A DNA stretch of 64,000 bases from Pseudomonas psychrophila. GTDB taxonomy: Bacteria > Pseudomonadota > Gammaproteobacteria > Pseudomonadales > Pseudomonadaceae. Location of the stretch: positions 186,001 through 250,000 of the forward strand of contig NZ_JYKZ01000001.1 of assembly GCF_001043005.1 (NCBI RefSeq), given 5' to 3'. The notes under the pieces were generated by a model. It was given only the letters and a program-made list of their open reading frames with translations. It searched no databases and had not been told where the DNA came from. Position 1 is the stretch's first letter, and every line of letters starts with the position of its first letter. Below are positions 16,204 to 24,839 of this stretch, piece by piece. A program made the translations under genes and the position numbers.

Positions 16204-17448
16204 TCAGGAATAGCGCAAAGCATGGGCCGGCTGGATTTTGGCCGCCCGGTACGCAGGATACAGCGTCGCCAGAAAGCTCAACACAAAGCCCGCACCACAG
16301 ATCAGCGCGACATCGCCGCCTTGCAACTCAGACGGCAGGTTACTGACGAAGTACACGTCGGAACTGAAGATATGCTGCCCGGAAACCCGCTCCATCCAGC
16401 CCACCAGTTCGCTGACATTCAACGCTGCTATCACCCCAAGCACTCCGCCGATCAAGGTTCCGACGATACCGATCACCGTGCCCTGCACCATGAAAATGGC
16501 CATGATCTGACGCGGTGTAGCACCGATGGTGCGCAGGATCGCGATGTCCGCGCCCTTGTCGTTCACCACCATGATCAGCGTGGCAATGATGTTGAACGCA
16601 GCAACGGCAACGATCATCAGCAGCAACAGGCCGATCATGGTTTTTTCCATTTTCATGGCACTGAACAGACTGCCCTGGGTATGGGTCCAGTCATCTGCCT
16701 TGTAAGCGGCCCCCAAGCCCCCAGCGACTTGCTGTGATACCTGCGGTGCCGCGTACAAGTCCTTGACCGCCAGGCGCACGCTTTGCACCTGATTGGGCTC
16801 CCAATGCTGGATGGCTGCAGCATCTGCCATATGGATCAAGCCCATGGTGCCATCCAGCTCGGCCCCTACCTTGAAGATGCCCACCACATTCAAGCGCTGC
16901 AAACGCGGGGTAATCCCGCCTGGCGCGGTACTGGCTTCAGGCACGATCAAGGTGATTTTGTCGCCCACAGTCAGGCGAAAACGCCGAGCGGTGAGGTCGC
17001 CCAGCACCACGCCAAACTCACCAGGCTTCAGGTCTTCAAGACTGCCCTGCGCAATATGCTGGGTCACGATCGAGACCTTGCCTTCCTGCGCCGGGTCGAT
17101 GCCGCTGATCTGGATCGGCTGCATCGAACCCTTAAAGGACAGCATGCCGTCTAATTCGGTAAAAGGTACGGCCGCCGTGACCTCGGGGTTCTTCATCGCG
17201 GCATCGGCCACCGGGCGCCAGTCATCAATCGGCTTTACGCCAACGATGGTCGCGTGCGGCACCATGCCAAGGATGCGGTTACTCATTTCGCGCTGAAAAC
17301 CGTTCATCACCGATAACACCACGATCATCGCCAGCACGCCCAGGGCGAGGCCGATCATCGAAGTCATGGAGATAAACGAAACAAAACGATTGCGGCGCTT
17401 GGCGCGGGTATAGCGCGTGCCGATAAAAATCGATAACGGTCTGAACAT
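16204..17448 (-). CDS. lolE: Lipoprotein-releasing ABC transporter permease LolE
   Basis: A 414-residue inner-membrane permease: N-terminal helix ([26 protein letters not shown]), a large MacB-like periplasmic domain, then three C-terminal helices. Works with LolD ATPase to extract outer-membrane lipoproteins and pass them to LolA. It is a clear paralogue of the second permease at 18203 (same start [19 protein letters not shown]). The assignment of E versus C follows gene order. Separated from lolD by a 60-bp gap with a hairpin. Confidence 0.92.
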   Translation of the reverse strand: MFRPLSIFIGTRYTRAKRRNRFVSFISMTSMIGLALGVLAMIVVLSVMNGFQREMSNRILGMVPHATIVGVKPIDDWRPVADAAMKNPEVTAAVPFTELDGMLSFKGSMQPIQISGIDPAQEGKVSIVTQHIAQGSLEDLKPGEFGVVLGDLTARRFRLTVGDKITLIVPEASTAPGGITPRLQRLNVVGIFKVGAELDGTMGLIHMADAAAIQHWEPNQVQSVRLAVKDLYAAPQVSQQVAGGLGAAYKADDWTHTQGSLFSAMKMEKTMIGLLLLMIVAVAAFNIIATLIMVVNDKGADIAILRTIGATPRQIMAIFMVQGTVIGIVGTLIGGVLGVIAALNVSELVGWMERVSGQHIFSSDVYFVSNLPSELQGGDVALICGAGFVLSFLATLYPAYRAAKIQPAHALRYS

Positions 17449-17474
17449 TCGCGGGCACCGTATAAAAATTGAAT

Positions 17475-17502
17475 ACCCGACACCCGCTTGCAGGCGTCGG
17501 GT
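17475..17502 (-). terminator. Hairpin between lolD and lolE
   Basis: ACCCGAC...GTCGGGT stem (7 bp) with a 14-base loop. On the minus strand it is followed by ATTCAATTTTTATA. It may attenuate read-through from lolD into lolE or stabilise the upstream message. Confidence 0.45.
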
Positions 17503-17511
17503 TCTGGCCGA

Positions 17512-18210
17512 TCAGATCGGGGTCAGACGACCGTCCTGCAGGTGCAACACGCGGTCCATCTGGCGGGCCAGATTCATGTCGTGAGTCACCACCAGGAACG
17601 CAGTGCGCATCGAAGTGCTGAGTTCCAGCATCAGGTCCTGGATACCCTGGGCGGTGTGGGAGTCAAGGTTGCCCGTAGGCTCATCGAGCATCACCAGTCC
17701 CGGCTTGTTGACCAGTGCGCGGGCAATCGCCACACGCTGACGCTCGCCACCCGACAGTTCCGATGGCTTGTGCTCCAGTCGATGACCCAGGCCAACACGG
17801 GTCAACAGTGCTGTCGCACGTTCGCGCGCCTCGGGGATCGCCGTCTTGCCGATCAACAATGGCATGCAGACGTTTTCCAGAGCGGTGAACTCAGGCAGCA
17901 AGTGGTGGAACTGATAAACGAAACCCAGCGAACGATTACGCAACAGGCCTCGGGCCTTTTCGCCCAGCGCCGACAGCTCTTCACCTGCCAGCCAGACGCT
18001 GCCGGTGGTCGGGGTATCGAGGCCGCCGAGCATATTGAGCAACGTACTCTTGCCCGAGCCCGAGGTGCCGACAATCGCTACACGCTCACCGGGGTGCAGC
18101 TCAAGCTGCAGGCCCGACAGTACAACCACCGACTCAGGGCCTTCCTCGTAGGACTTGCCAAGGTCGCGGCAACTCAACACTGCTTGTTCTTTCATGCCCA
18201 ACTCACTCAT
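17512..18210 (-). CDS. lolD: Lipoprotein-releasing ABC transporter ATPase LolD
   Basis: About 232 residues from [14 protein letters not shown]; a start five codons later (MKEQ, 18195) is also possible. The first choice overlaps the lolC stop by eight bases, suggesting coupling. Walker [11 protein letters not shown]-loop [16 protein letters not shown], signature LSGGERQR, Walker [14 protein letters not shown]-loop VTHD. The LPEFxAxENV segment is characteristic of LolD/MacB-type ATPases. It powers the LolCE permease at the inner membrane. Confidence 0.96.
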   Translation of the reverse strand: MSELGMKEQAVLSCRDLGKSYEEGPESVVVLSGLQLELHPGERVAIVGTSGSGKSTLLNMLGGLDTPTTGSVWLAGEELSALGEKARGLLRNRSLGFVYQFHHLLPEFTALENVCMPLLIGKTAIPEARERATALLTRVGLGHRLEHKPSELSGGERQRVAIARALVNKPGLVMLDEPTGNLDSHTAQGIQDLMLELSTSMRTAFLVVTHDMNLARQMDRVLHLQDGRLTPI

Positions 18211-19453
18211 AACGAAGCGCCTGCGCAGGCTGGGTGCGCGCAGCACGCCAGGCCGGGTACAAGGTCGCGAGGAAACTCAGAACCAATGCCGCACCGCACA
18301 CCATCAACACGTCCTGCGCCTGCAATTGCGACGGCAGGTAGTCGATGAAATACACGTCGGCATTGAGAAACTTGTGCCCGATCAGGCCTTCGAGCGCGGA
18401 GATTGCCGCACTGACGTTGAGCGCCGCAAGCATGCCGACCACCGCACCGATCGCGGTTCCGACCACACCGATCACAGTGCCTTGCACCATAAAGGTGGCC
18501 ATGATCGTGCCCGGTGTCGCACCCAGGGTGCGCAGGATCGCGATATCGCCCTTCTTGTCATTGACCACCATCACCAGCGTGGAAATGATGTTGAAGGCGG
18601 CCACGGCCACGATCAGCAACAGCAGCAGGCCGATCATGGCTTTTTCCATGCGGATGGCCTGGTACAGATTGCCGTGGGTACGGGTCCAGTCACGGGCGTA
18701 ATACTGACTTTCGCCCAGCTGCTGGGCGATTTCCCACGCGGTGCGTGGCGCCTCGAACAGGTCATCGAACTTCAACCGCAGCCCTTGCACCTGATCGGGC
18801 TTCCAGCGTTGCAAGCGTGCCAGATCCTGCAAATTGGTGATGCCAAGGTAGCCGTCGATCTCACCGGCGCCGACATGAAAAATGCCCTGCACGGTGAATC
18901 GCTTCATCCGCGGGAACATGCCAGCCGGGGTCACGGTGACTTCCGGCGCGACAAAGGTCAGCTTGTCGCCAATGGCCACACCGAGCTTTTTCGCGGCCTT
19001 GTCGCCGATGATGATGCCAAAGCTGCCGGGGGTCAGCGAATCGAGCTGCCCCTGCTGCATGAACTGATCAATGATCGAGACATTGTGCTCCTGCGCCGGA
19101 TCGATGGCATTGAGCAGTACCTTCTGCACATTGCCGTCGTTGGTCAGCAGCCCCTGCATCTGGGTGAAAGGCGCCACGGCCTCCACTTTCGGGTTTTGCT
19201 TGACCCTGGCGGCCAGGCTTTGCCAGTCGCTGATCGGTTGATCGCCGACGATAGTCGCGTGGGGCACCATGCCCAGCACGCGGGTGCGCATCTCATGATC
19301 GAAGCCGTTCATCACCGACAACACCACAATCATCACGACCACGCCGAGGGCGAGTCCGATCATTGAAGTCAGAGAAATGAACGACACAAAATGATTGCGG
19401 CGCTTTGCACGGGTATAACGCGTGCCGATAAATAAAGAGAGAGGTCTGAACAT
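18203..19453 (-). CDS. lolC: Lipoprotein-releasing ABC transporter permease LolC
   Basis: 416 residues with the same architecture as the permease at 16204: helix 1 in [21 protein letters not shown], a periplasmic domain of about 200 residues, and three C-terminal helices ending in the conserved [14 protein letters not shown]. First gene of the lolC-lolD-lolE series. In LolC the periplasmic domain recruits LolA through a hook loop; I assign this copy to LolC by position only, since both copies share the [19 protein letters not shown] start. Confidence 0.92.
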   Translation of the reverse strand: MFRPLSLFIGTRYTRAKRRNHFVSFISLTSMIGLALGVVVMIVVLSVMNGFDHEMRTRVLGMVPHATIVGDQPISDWQSLAARVKQNPKVEAVAPFTQMQGLLTNDGNVQKVLLNAIDPAQEHNVSIIDQFMQQGQLDSLTPGSFGIIIGDKAAKKLGVAIGDKLTFVAPEVTVTPAGMFPRMKRFTVQGIFHVGAGEIDGYLGITNLQDLARLQRWKPDQVQGLRLKFDDLFEAPRTAWEIAQQLGESQYYARDWTRTHGNLYQAIRMEKAMIGLLLLLIVAVAAFNIISTLVMVVNDKKGDIAILRTLGATPGTIMATFMVQGTVIGVVGTAIGAVVGMLAALNVSAAISALEGLIGHKFLNADVYFIDYLPSQLQAQDVLMVCGAALVLSFLATLYPAWRAARTQPAQALRYE

Positions 19454-19547
19454 GTCGGGGCTTGTTCGAGGGAAAAGAAGACGTCCTTGTGGCGGGGCCT
19501 GATAAGCAGCTTTACACTCAGACCACAGCCGCCATCACGGGTTCGCC

Positions 19548-20132
19548 ATGTCGACATTAAATGACGCAGATCGCCGCGAATACTACCGTATCGAGGATAT
19601 GATCGCACTGGAAATAACCCCGCTGTCAGCCCTCGAAGCTGCGAGCAGCGAAGTGTTGCAGGATGCGTCGCCATTGTTCAATTTGCTCAGTGAATTGCAC
19701 CTGAGCGAATTTGAGTCCCAACACCTGCTGCGCCAGATCAGCGAACGTGACCGTACACTTTCCAGCTACCTTAAAACCCTGAACAAACGTGTCGAACTGC
19801 TCAGCCAGATTGTCGCGCAAACCGTAATGGGCAAGATCGGCGAACTGCAGCCGGTCAAACTGTCCGAAGGTGATATCGAGTTTCATCATCCGCTGGCCTG
19901 CCCGGCGGGCAATCACCTTTCGATCAAGCTGGTTCTGATGCCGCAAGCCCTGGGCTTGCTGCTGCGAGCCCGCGTCATCGATTGCCGGGCACAGGGTGAC
20001 CGCTACACAATCATCGCCGAATTTGAATCCATCACCGATACCCAGCGCCAGCTTCTGGCGCGCTATATTTTGCAAAAACAGGCTCAGGCACGGCGCCTGG
20101 CCCGCGAACAAAACGAATCTGCGGCCGAATAA
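19548..20132 (+). CDS. PilZ-domain protein with helical insertion
   Basis: 194 residues. An RxxxR motif (RREYYRIED) near residue 10 starts a PilZ fold, but the rest of the beta-barrel comes only after about 80 mostly helical residues (LLSELHLSEFESQHLLRQ to LSQIVAQTVMG). The second PilZ motif, normally D/N-x-S-x-x-G, is changed to VKLSEGDIEFHH. This resembles tetrameric PilZ proteins with long inserted helices that do not bind c-di-GMP well. It diverges from lolC and precedes a phosphodiesterase gene by 36 bp. A role in c-di-GMP signalling is possible but not shown. Confidence 0.8.
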   Translation: MSTLNDADRREYYRIEDMIALEITPLSALEAASSEVLQDASPLFNLLSELHLSEFESQHLLRQISERDRTLSSYLKTLNKRVELLSQIVAQTVMGKIGELQPVKLSEGDIEFHHPLACPAGNHLSIKLVLMPQALGLLLRARVIDCRAQGDRYTIIAEFESITDTQRQLLARYILQKQAQARRLAREQNESAAE

Positions 20133-20168
20133 GCACCAGGCCGTGAGCACTCTTTACAAGGAGCAATT

Positions 20169-20891
20169 GTGACTCTGATTTATGGCCATCGCGGCGCCAA
20201 GGGCGAAGCACCGGAAAACACTCTTGCCAGCTTTGAGCAATGCCTCAAGCATGGTGTCCGTCGCTGTGAACTCGACCTGCACTTGTCCAAAGATGGCGAG
20301 TTGATGGTTATCCACGACCCCACTCTAAAGCGCACCACCGACCGGCGCGGCAAGGTGATCGAACACACTGCCGCCGACCTCGCGACCTATGACGCACGCA
20401 AGGGCGGCCCGGGCTGGATGCACCCGTGCCCGATCCCGCGTCTTGAAGAGCTGTTTGAAAAGTGCGATTTCGAACACTGGCAACTGGAAGTCAAAAGCGC
20501 CTCACGCACCCGCGCAGCAACTACCGTGCTGGCGATTCGTGAAATGGCGGTACGTCACGGCCTCATGGACAAAGTCACCGTCACATCAAGCTCGCGGGAA
20601 GTTCTCAAGGCCGCTCTGGAATTGACCCCGGACCTGTCACGCGGACTGGTAGCCGAATACGCATGGCTCGACCCGATCAAGGTCGCCCAGAGTTATGGCT
20701 GCGAGATATTGGCGCTCAATTGGACACTCTGTACGCCTGAACGCCTTGAGAAGGCGCAGCGCCAGGGTTTGCATGTGTCGGTGTGGACAGTCAACGAACC
20801 TGCGCTGATGCGCAGGCTCGCCGACTTCGGCGTAGATAGCCTGATTACAGACTTTCCCGGTTTGGCCACTGCCACCCTTGGGAATGGCTGA
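20169..20891 (+). CDS. Cytosolic glycerophosphodiester phosphodiesterase (UgpQ-like)
   Basis: 240 residues without a signal peptide. TIM-barrel GDPD motifs: GHRGAKGEAPENTLASF (catalytic His and metal Glu), ELDLHLSKDGELMVIHDPTLKRTT (acid pair and second His), and the C-terminal SVWTVNEPALMRRLADFGVDSLITDFP. Hydrolyses glycerophosphodiesters to glycerol-3-phosphate and alcohol. The cytosolic form corresponds to UgpQ rather than periplasmic GlpQ. ACAAGGAG lies about seven bases before the GTG start. Likely cotranscribed with the PilZ gene. Confidence 0.93.
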   Translation: MTLIYGHRGAKGEAPENTLASFEQCLKHGVRRCELDLHLSKDGELMVIHDPTLKRTTDRRGKVIEHTAADLATYDARKGGPGWMHPCPIPRLEELFEKCDFEHWQLEVKSASRTRAATTVLAIREMAVRHGLMDKVTVTSSSREVLKAALELTPDLSRGLVAEYAWLDPIKVAQSYGCEILALNWTLCTPERLEKAQRQGLHVSVWTVNEPALMRRLADFGVDSLITDFPGLATATLGNG

Positions 20892-20898
20892 AATCGGT

Positions 20899-20930
20899 CT
20901 CCCCGGCCGGCTCAGGCCACCGGCCGGAGC
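20899..20930. terminator. GC-rich hairpin in convergent gap
   Basis: CTCC..GGCCGG pairs with CCGGCC.GGAG around a 9-base loop, between the convergent glycerophosphodiesterase and sthA genes. An A-run follows on the plus strand, so it reads best as a terminator for minus-strand or both-strand transcription. Confidence 0.5.
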
Positions 20931-20933
20931 CGC

Positions 20934-22328
20934 TTAAAAAAGCCGGTTGAGGCCATCATAAGCAGCTACCCGATAGGCTTCGGCCATGGTCGGGTAGTTG
21001 AACGTGGTGTTCACAAAGTACTTAAGGGTGTTGAGTTCACCCGGCTGGTTCATGATCGCCTGACCGATATGCACGATCTCTGAAGCCTGGTAGCCGAAGC
21101 AGTGAACACCCAGTACTTCCAGGGTTTCACGGTGGAACAGGATTTTCAGCATGCCCTGAGGCTCACCGGCAATCTGTGCCCGCGCCATGCTCTTGAAGAA
21201 AGCCTTGCCCACTTCGTACGGCACCTTGGCCTGGGTCAGCTCCTGCTCGTTCTTGCCGATCGAGCTGATCTCCGGAATGGTGTAAATCCCGGTGGGTACA
21301 TCATTGACAAAACGCCAGCTGCCGTTATCCACGATGCTACCCGCAGCCGAACGACCCTGGTCGTGCGCAGCACTGGCCAGGCTTGGCCAGCCGATCACAT
21401 CGCCCGCGGCAAAAATGTTGGGCACGGTGGTGCGGTAGTTCTCATCAACCGTGATCTGGCCACGGCCGTTGGCCTTGATGCCAATGTTTTCCAACCCCAG
21501 CTGGTCGGTGTTGCCGGTACGGCCGTTACACCAGAGCAAGGCATCGGCCTTGATCTTCTTGCCCGACTTGAGGTGCAGGATCACGCCGTTTTCGACACCT
21601 TCAACACGCTCGTACTCTTCGTTGTGGCGCACGGTGATGTTGTTGTTGCTGAAGTGGTAGCTCAACGCCTGGGAGATCTCGGAGTCGAGGAAGCTCAGCA
21701 GTTGTTCGCGGTTATCCACCAACTCGACCAACACACCCAGACCACTGAAAATCGACGCGTATTCACAACCGATCACGCCGGCACCGTAAACAATCAGCTT
21801 ACGCGGGGTGTGGCCCAGGCTCAGGATGGTGTCGCTATCGTAGATACGGGAGTGGCTGAAATCGATATCGGCCGGGCGATAAGGACGCGAGCCGGTGGCA
21901 ACGATGATTTGCTTGGCCATCAGGGTTTCGACTACGCCATTGGCGCAGACCACTTCGATGGTTTGCTCGTCGGTGAAACTGCCGGTGCCGAAGAACAGGT
22001 CTACGCGATTGCGGGCGTAGTAGCCGGTGCGCGAGGCGACCTGCTTGGAGATGACTTTTTCGGCGCTTTTCAGTACGTCCGGAAACGAGAACCAGCGCGG
22101 TTCGCCAATGGCCCGAAACATCGGATTGGTGTTGAACTGCATGATCTGGCGAACCGAGTGACGCAGGGCTTTGGACGGGATAGTGCCCAAGTGCGTGCAG
22201 TTGCCGCCGACCTGACGTCGGCTATCGACCATCGCTACCTTGCGCCCTGCTTTTGCGGCGTTCATTGCCGCACCTTCTCCTGCCGGGCCGGAACCCAGTA
22301 CCACTACGTCGTAGTTGTAGACAGCCAT
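20934..22328 (-). CDS. sthA: Soluble pyridine nucleotide transhydrogenase
   Basis: 464 residues, the exact SthA size. FAD site [20 protein letters not shown], then [22 protein letters not shown], in which the redox disulfide of related reductases is missing (Thr replaces the second Cys). This is diagnostic of SthA against lipoamide dehydrogenase. NAD(P) motif [17 protein letters not shown] and the C-terminal dimer interface [21 protein letters not shown]. Cytosolic flavoprotein that moves hydride from NADPH to NAD+. Confidence 0.98.
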   Translation of the reverse strand: MAVYNYDVVVLGSGPAGEGAAMNAAKAGRKVAMVDSRRQVGGNCTHLGTIPSKALRHSVRQIMQFNTNPMFRAIGEPRWFSFPDVLKSAEKVISKQVASRTGYYARNRVDLFFGTGSFTDEQTIEVVCANGVVETLMAKQIIVATGSRPYRPADIDFSHSRIYDSDTILSLGHTPRKLIVYGAGVIGCEYASIFSGLGVLVELVDNREQLLSFLDSEISQALSYHFSNNNITVRHNEEYERVEGVENGVILHLKSGKKIKADALLWCNGRTGNTDQLGLENIGIKANGRGQITVDENYRTTVPNIFAAGDVIGWPSLASAAHDQGRSAAGSIVDNGSWRFVNDVPTGIYTIPEISSIGKNEQELTQAKVPYEVGKAFFKSMARAQIAGEPQGMLKILFHRETLEVLGVHCFGYQASEIVHIGQAIMNQPGELNTLKYFVNTTFNYPTMAEAYRVAAYDGLNRLF

Positions 22329-22596
22329 GCGTACTCCTCAGAACAGGCCGTGGCACCCCTATGGGCACCTGCGGCTAAATCATGTCGCGGCCAGCGCCAT
22401 GAAGGATCAAAACGTGGGGCACAGTCTATAGAAGCCTGAACGCCGCGAACATTAACCCTTGGTCTGGTCGTTGCCTATTTTTGCATTCACTACATCGATT
22501 TGCGCAGGGTGACTAACGGCTACGGGTCGGGCAAAACCGCATTAATCGTAAAACTGGCATAACCTCTATCAACCCACCGATCAGAGCCCATCCATC

Positions 22597-23160
22597 ATGC
22601 GCCAGATGTTGATCGTACTTTTACTGATGTACAGCGCCAGCAGCCTGGCAGACCAGGCTGAACGATTGAAAGAAGCTAACTTCCCCACCCAATGGCGAGA
22701 TGACTCGCAGGTGATGGAGCGTAAAGGCCAGATCGTACTGACCTATCTGTGGGCCGACATTTACGCCGCCGCGCTGTTCACTAAACCCGACACAAGCCCG
22801 CAACAGGCCTTCAACGAACAGCGCGACTTGCGCCTTGAGCTGTTCTATTTACGCGATCTGGATCACAGCGATATCACTAAGGCATCCTCCACTATCCTCG
22901 AGCGCCAACACCCCGCCGCCACCCTGGCCAGCCTCGATGCCGGGCTAAAAAAACTGCAGGCCAGCTTTGGCAATATCAAGCGCGGCGATCGCTATGCCCT
23001 GGACTACAACCCCCGCCGTGGACTTAACGTCGAACGTAATGGCGCCGTTATTTTCAACAGCCAAAACCATGAACTGGCCAAAGCCTATCTGGGAATCTGG
23101 CTCGCACCCGAAGGTTTGCCCGACAACCTTCGCCTCGCTTTACTGGCGCAACAGCCCTAG
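22597..23160 (+). CDS. Chalcone-isomerase-like periplasmic protein
   Basis: 187 residues with a signal peptide (MRQMLIVLLLMYSASSLA). The rest matches bacterial chalcone-isomerase-fold proteins: RKGQIVLTYLWADIYAAALF, LRLELFYLRDLDHSDITKA, and LAKAYLGIWLAPEGLPDNLR. In plants the fold cyclises chalcones; in bacteria the family has no established reaction and is thought to bind fatty acids or act as a noncatalytic CHI-like protein. Isolated gene, divergent from sthA over 268 bp and upstream of a transporter. Family likely, function unknown. Confidence 0.8.
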   Translation: MRQMLIVLLLMYSASSLADQAERLKEANFPTQWRDDSQVMERKGQIVLTYLWADIYAAALFTKPDTSPQQAFNEQRDLRLELFYLRDLDHSDITKASSTILERQHPAATLASLDAGLKKLQASFGNIKRGDRYALDYNPRRGLNVERNGAVIFNSQNHELAKAYLGIWLAPEGLPDNLRLALLAQQP

Positions 23161-23315
23161 CCCGCTCGTGTAGCGACGACAAATGTTGCCTACATATTTT
23201 GATACACATATGGTTACAAAACTGTTTTGCACAATGGCGTACGCCTTGAACTTGCAGTGAGGACGAGTAAAAACACGGATTGCGCATAAAAACAGATAAT
23301 AGCGGGTGATTTCAG

Positions 23316-24614
23316 ATGGCCTCCAGTACGGGCAAAGGCAAGGCGATTTTTCGCGTTGTCAGCGGTAACTTCCTAGAGATGTTCGACTTCATGGTCTTTG
23401 GCTTTTACGCCACGGCCATTGCCAAAACCTTCTTTCCAAGCGATAGCGCTTTTGCCTCACTGATGCTCGCCCTGGCGACTTTCGGTGCTGGCTTCCTGAT
23501 GCGCCCACTGGGTGCGATTTTCCTCGGCGCCTACATCGACCGTCATGGCCGCCGCAAAGGGCTGATCATTACCCTCGCACTGATGGCCATGGGCACCGTG
23601 CTGATTGCCTGCGTGCCGGGCTACGCCACCCTGGGTGTGGCGGCTCCTCTGCTGGTATTGCTCGGTCGCTTGCTGCAAGGCTTTTCGGCTGGCGTGGAAC
23701 TGGGCGGCGTGTCGGTGTACCTGGCTGAAATTGCCACACCGGGGCGCAAAGGCTTCTTCGTCAGCTGGCAATCTGCAAGCCAGCAGGCGGCAGTGGTATT
23801 TGCCGGTTTGCTCGGGGTTGGCCTAAACCACTGGCTGAGCCCCGAAGAGATGGGTGAATGGGGCTGGCGCATCCCGTTTCTGCTGGGTTGCATGATCGTC
23901 CCGGTGATTTTTGTAATCCGTCGTTCAATGGAAGAAACCCCTGAGTTCGAAGCTCGCAAACATCACCCTACCCTGGGGGAAATCATGCGCTCTATCAGGC
24001 TGAATTTTGGTCTGGTACTGGGTGGCATGGCGCTGGTCGTAATGACGACCGTGTCGTTCTATCTGATCACCGCCTACACCCCGACATTCGGCAAGGCAGA
24101 GCTGCACCTCACCGACCTTGAAGCCTTGCTGGTGACGGTGTGCATTGGCCTGTCGAACTTCTTCTGGCTGCCGGTCATGGGCGCGCTGTCAGACAAGATT
24201 GGGCGCAAGCCGCTGCTGCTGGGCGCAACCATCCTTGCGATCCTGACGGCCTATCCTGCACTGTCATGGCTGGTGGCCAACCCAAGCTTTAGCCACCTGC
24301 TGATTGTAGAGCTGTGGTTGTCCTTCCTGTATGGCTCGTACAACGGTGCAATGGTGGTTGCCCTGACCGAAATCATGCCGATTGAAGTGCGCACCACCGG
24401 GTTTTCACTGGCTTACAGCCTGGCGACTGCGACCTTCGGCGGCTTTACCCCGGCGGCCTGCACCTACCTGATCCACGTACTGGACAACAAGGCCGCTCCC
24501 GGCCTGTGGCTGACCGGTGCGGCAGTGCTGGGGTTGATTGCAACCGTGGTGTTGTTCCGTGGCAATCAGCACCAGTTGCGTACGGCGCAATCGGCAATAC
24601 CGAGTAACGCCTGA
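23316..24614 (+). CDS. MFS (MHS family) citrate/tricarballylate-type proton symporter
   Basis: 432 residues, 12 predicted membrane segments. Signatures of the metabolite:H+ symporter family: [26 protein letters not shown] at the start, [22 protein letters not shown] in loop 2-3, [24 protein letters not shown], and [13 protein letters not shown] in the second half. Closest in style to citrate (CitA/CitT-MHS) and TcuC tricarballylate carriers; the substrate is likely a tricarboxylate but this is inferred. Lone gene with about 150 bp of upstream AT-rich DNA. Confidence 0.88.
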   Translation: MASSTGKGKAIFRVVSGNFLEMFDFMVFGFYATAIAKTFFPSDSAFASLMLALATFGAGFLMRPLGAIFLGAYIDRHGRRKGLIITLALMAMGTVLIACVPGYATLGVAAPLLVLLGRLLQGFSAGVELGGVSVYLAEIATPGRKGFFVSWQSASQQAAVVFAGLLGVGLNHWLSPEEMGEWGWRIPFLLGCMIVPVIFVIRRSMEETPEFEARKHHPTLGEIMRSIRLNFGLVLGGMALVVMTTVSFYLITAYTPTFGKAELHLTDLEALLVTVCIGLSNFFWLPVMGALSDKIGRKPLLLGATILAILTAYPALSWLVANPSFSHLLIVELWLSFLYGSYNGAMVVALTEIMPIEVRTTGFSLAYSLATATFGGFTPAACTYLIHVLDNKAAPGLWLTGAAVLGLIATVVLFRGNQHQLRTAQSAIPSNA

Positions 24615-24622
24615 CACAAAAG

Positions 24623-24773
24623 CCGTAGCAGCTGCCGAAGGAACGAGGCTGCGTCCGGCGGCGAAGCCGTCGTAAACCCTGAGTACCAGTAGTAACTGGC
24701 ACACCGCGGTTTACGATCTTGCGACGGCTTTGCCGCCGGACGCAGCCTCGCTCCGCTCCTCAGCTGCTACGGG
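24623..24773. repeat. Long GTAGCAGCTGCCG palindrome, 151 bp
   Basis: Arms of about 55 bp: CCGTAGCAGCTGCCGAAGG, GAACGAGGCTGCGTCCGGCG and GCGAAGCCGTCGTAAACC run inward, with a complementary right half. The right half carries small changes (an extra CTTGCGACGG segment and CTCCGCTCCT). A roughly 30-base loop holds CTGAGTACCAGTAGTAACTGG. Lies in the convergent gap before the GAPDH terminator. Similar elements are at 37242 and 49460. Confidence 0.93.
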
Positions 24774-24794
24774 ACGTGAATATTCGCGCAAACA

Positions 24795-24823
24795 AAAACG
24801 CCCCGAACCAGTCGGGGCGTTTT
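24795..24823 (-). terminator. Terminator of GAPDH gene
   Basis: AAAACGCCCCGA / TCGGGGCGTTTT hairpin with a 5-base loop, T-rich on both strands; it can serve both convergent genes. Confidence 0.9.
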
Positions 24824-24839
24824 CAATTGCGGCGCTTGC

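Noticed and set aside
18155..19366. 403-codon plus-strand frame opposite lolC
   Set aside because: Antisense shadow rich in His, Arg and Gln; no domain.
21102..22439. 445-codon plus-strand frame opposite sthA
   Set aside because: Antisense shadow; SthA is complete and recognisable on the minus strand.
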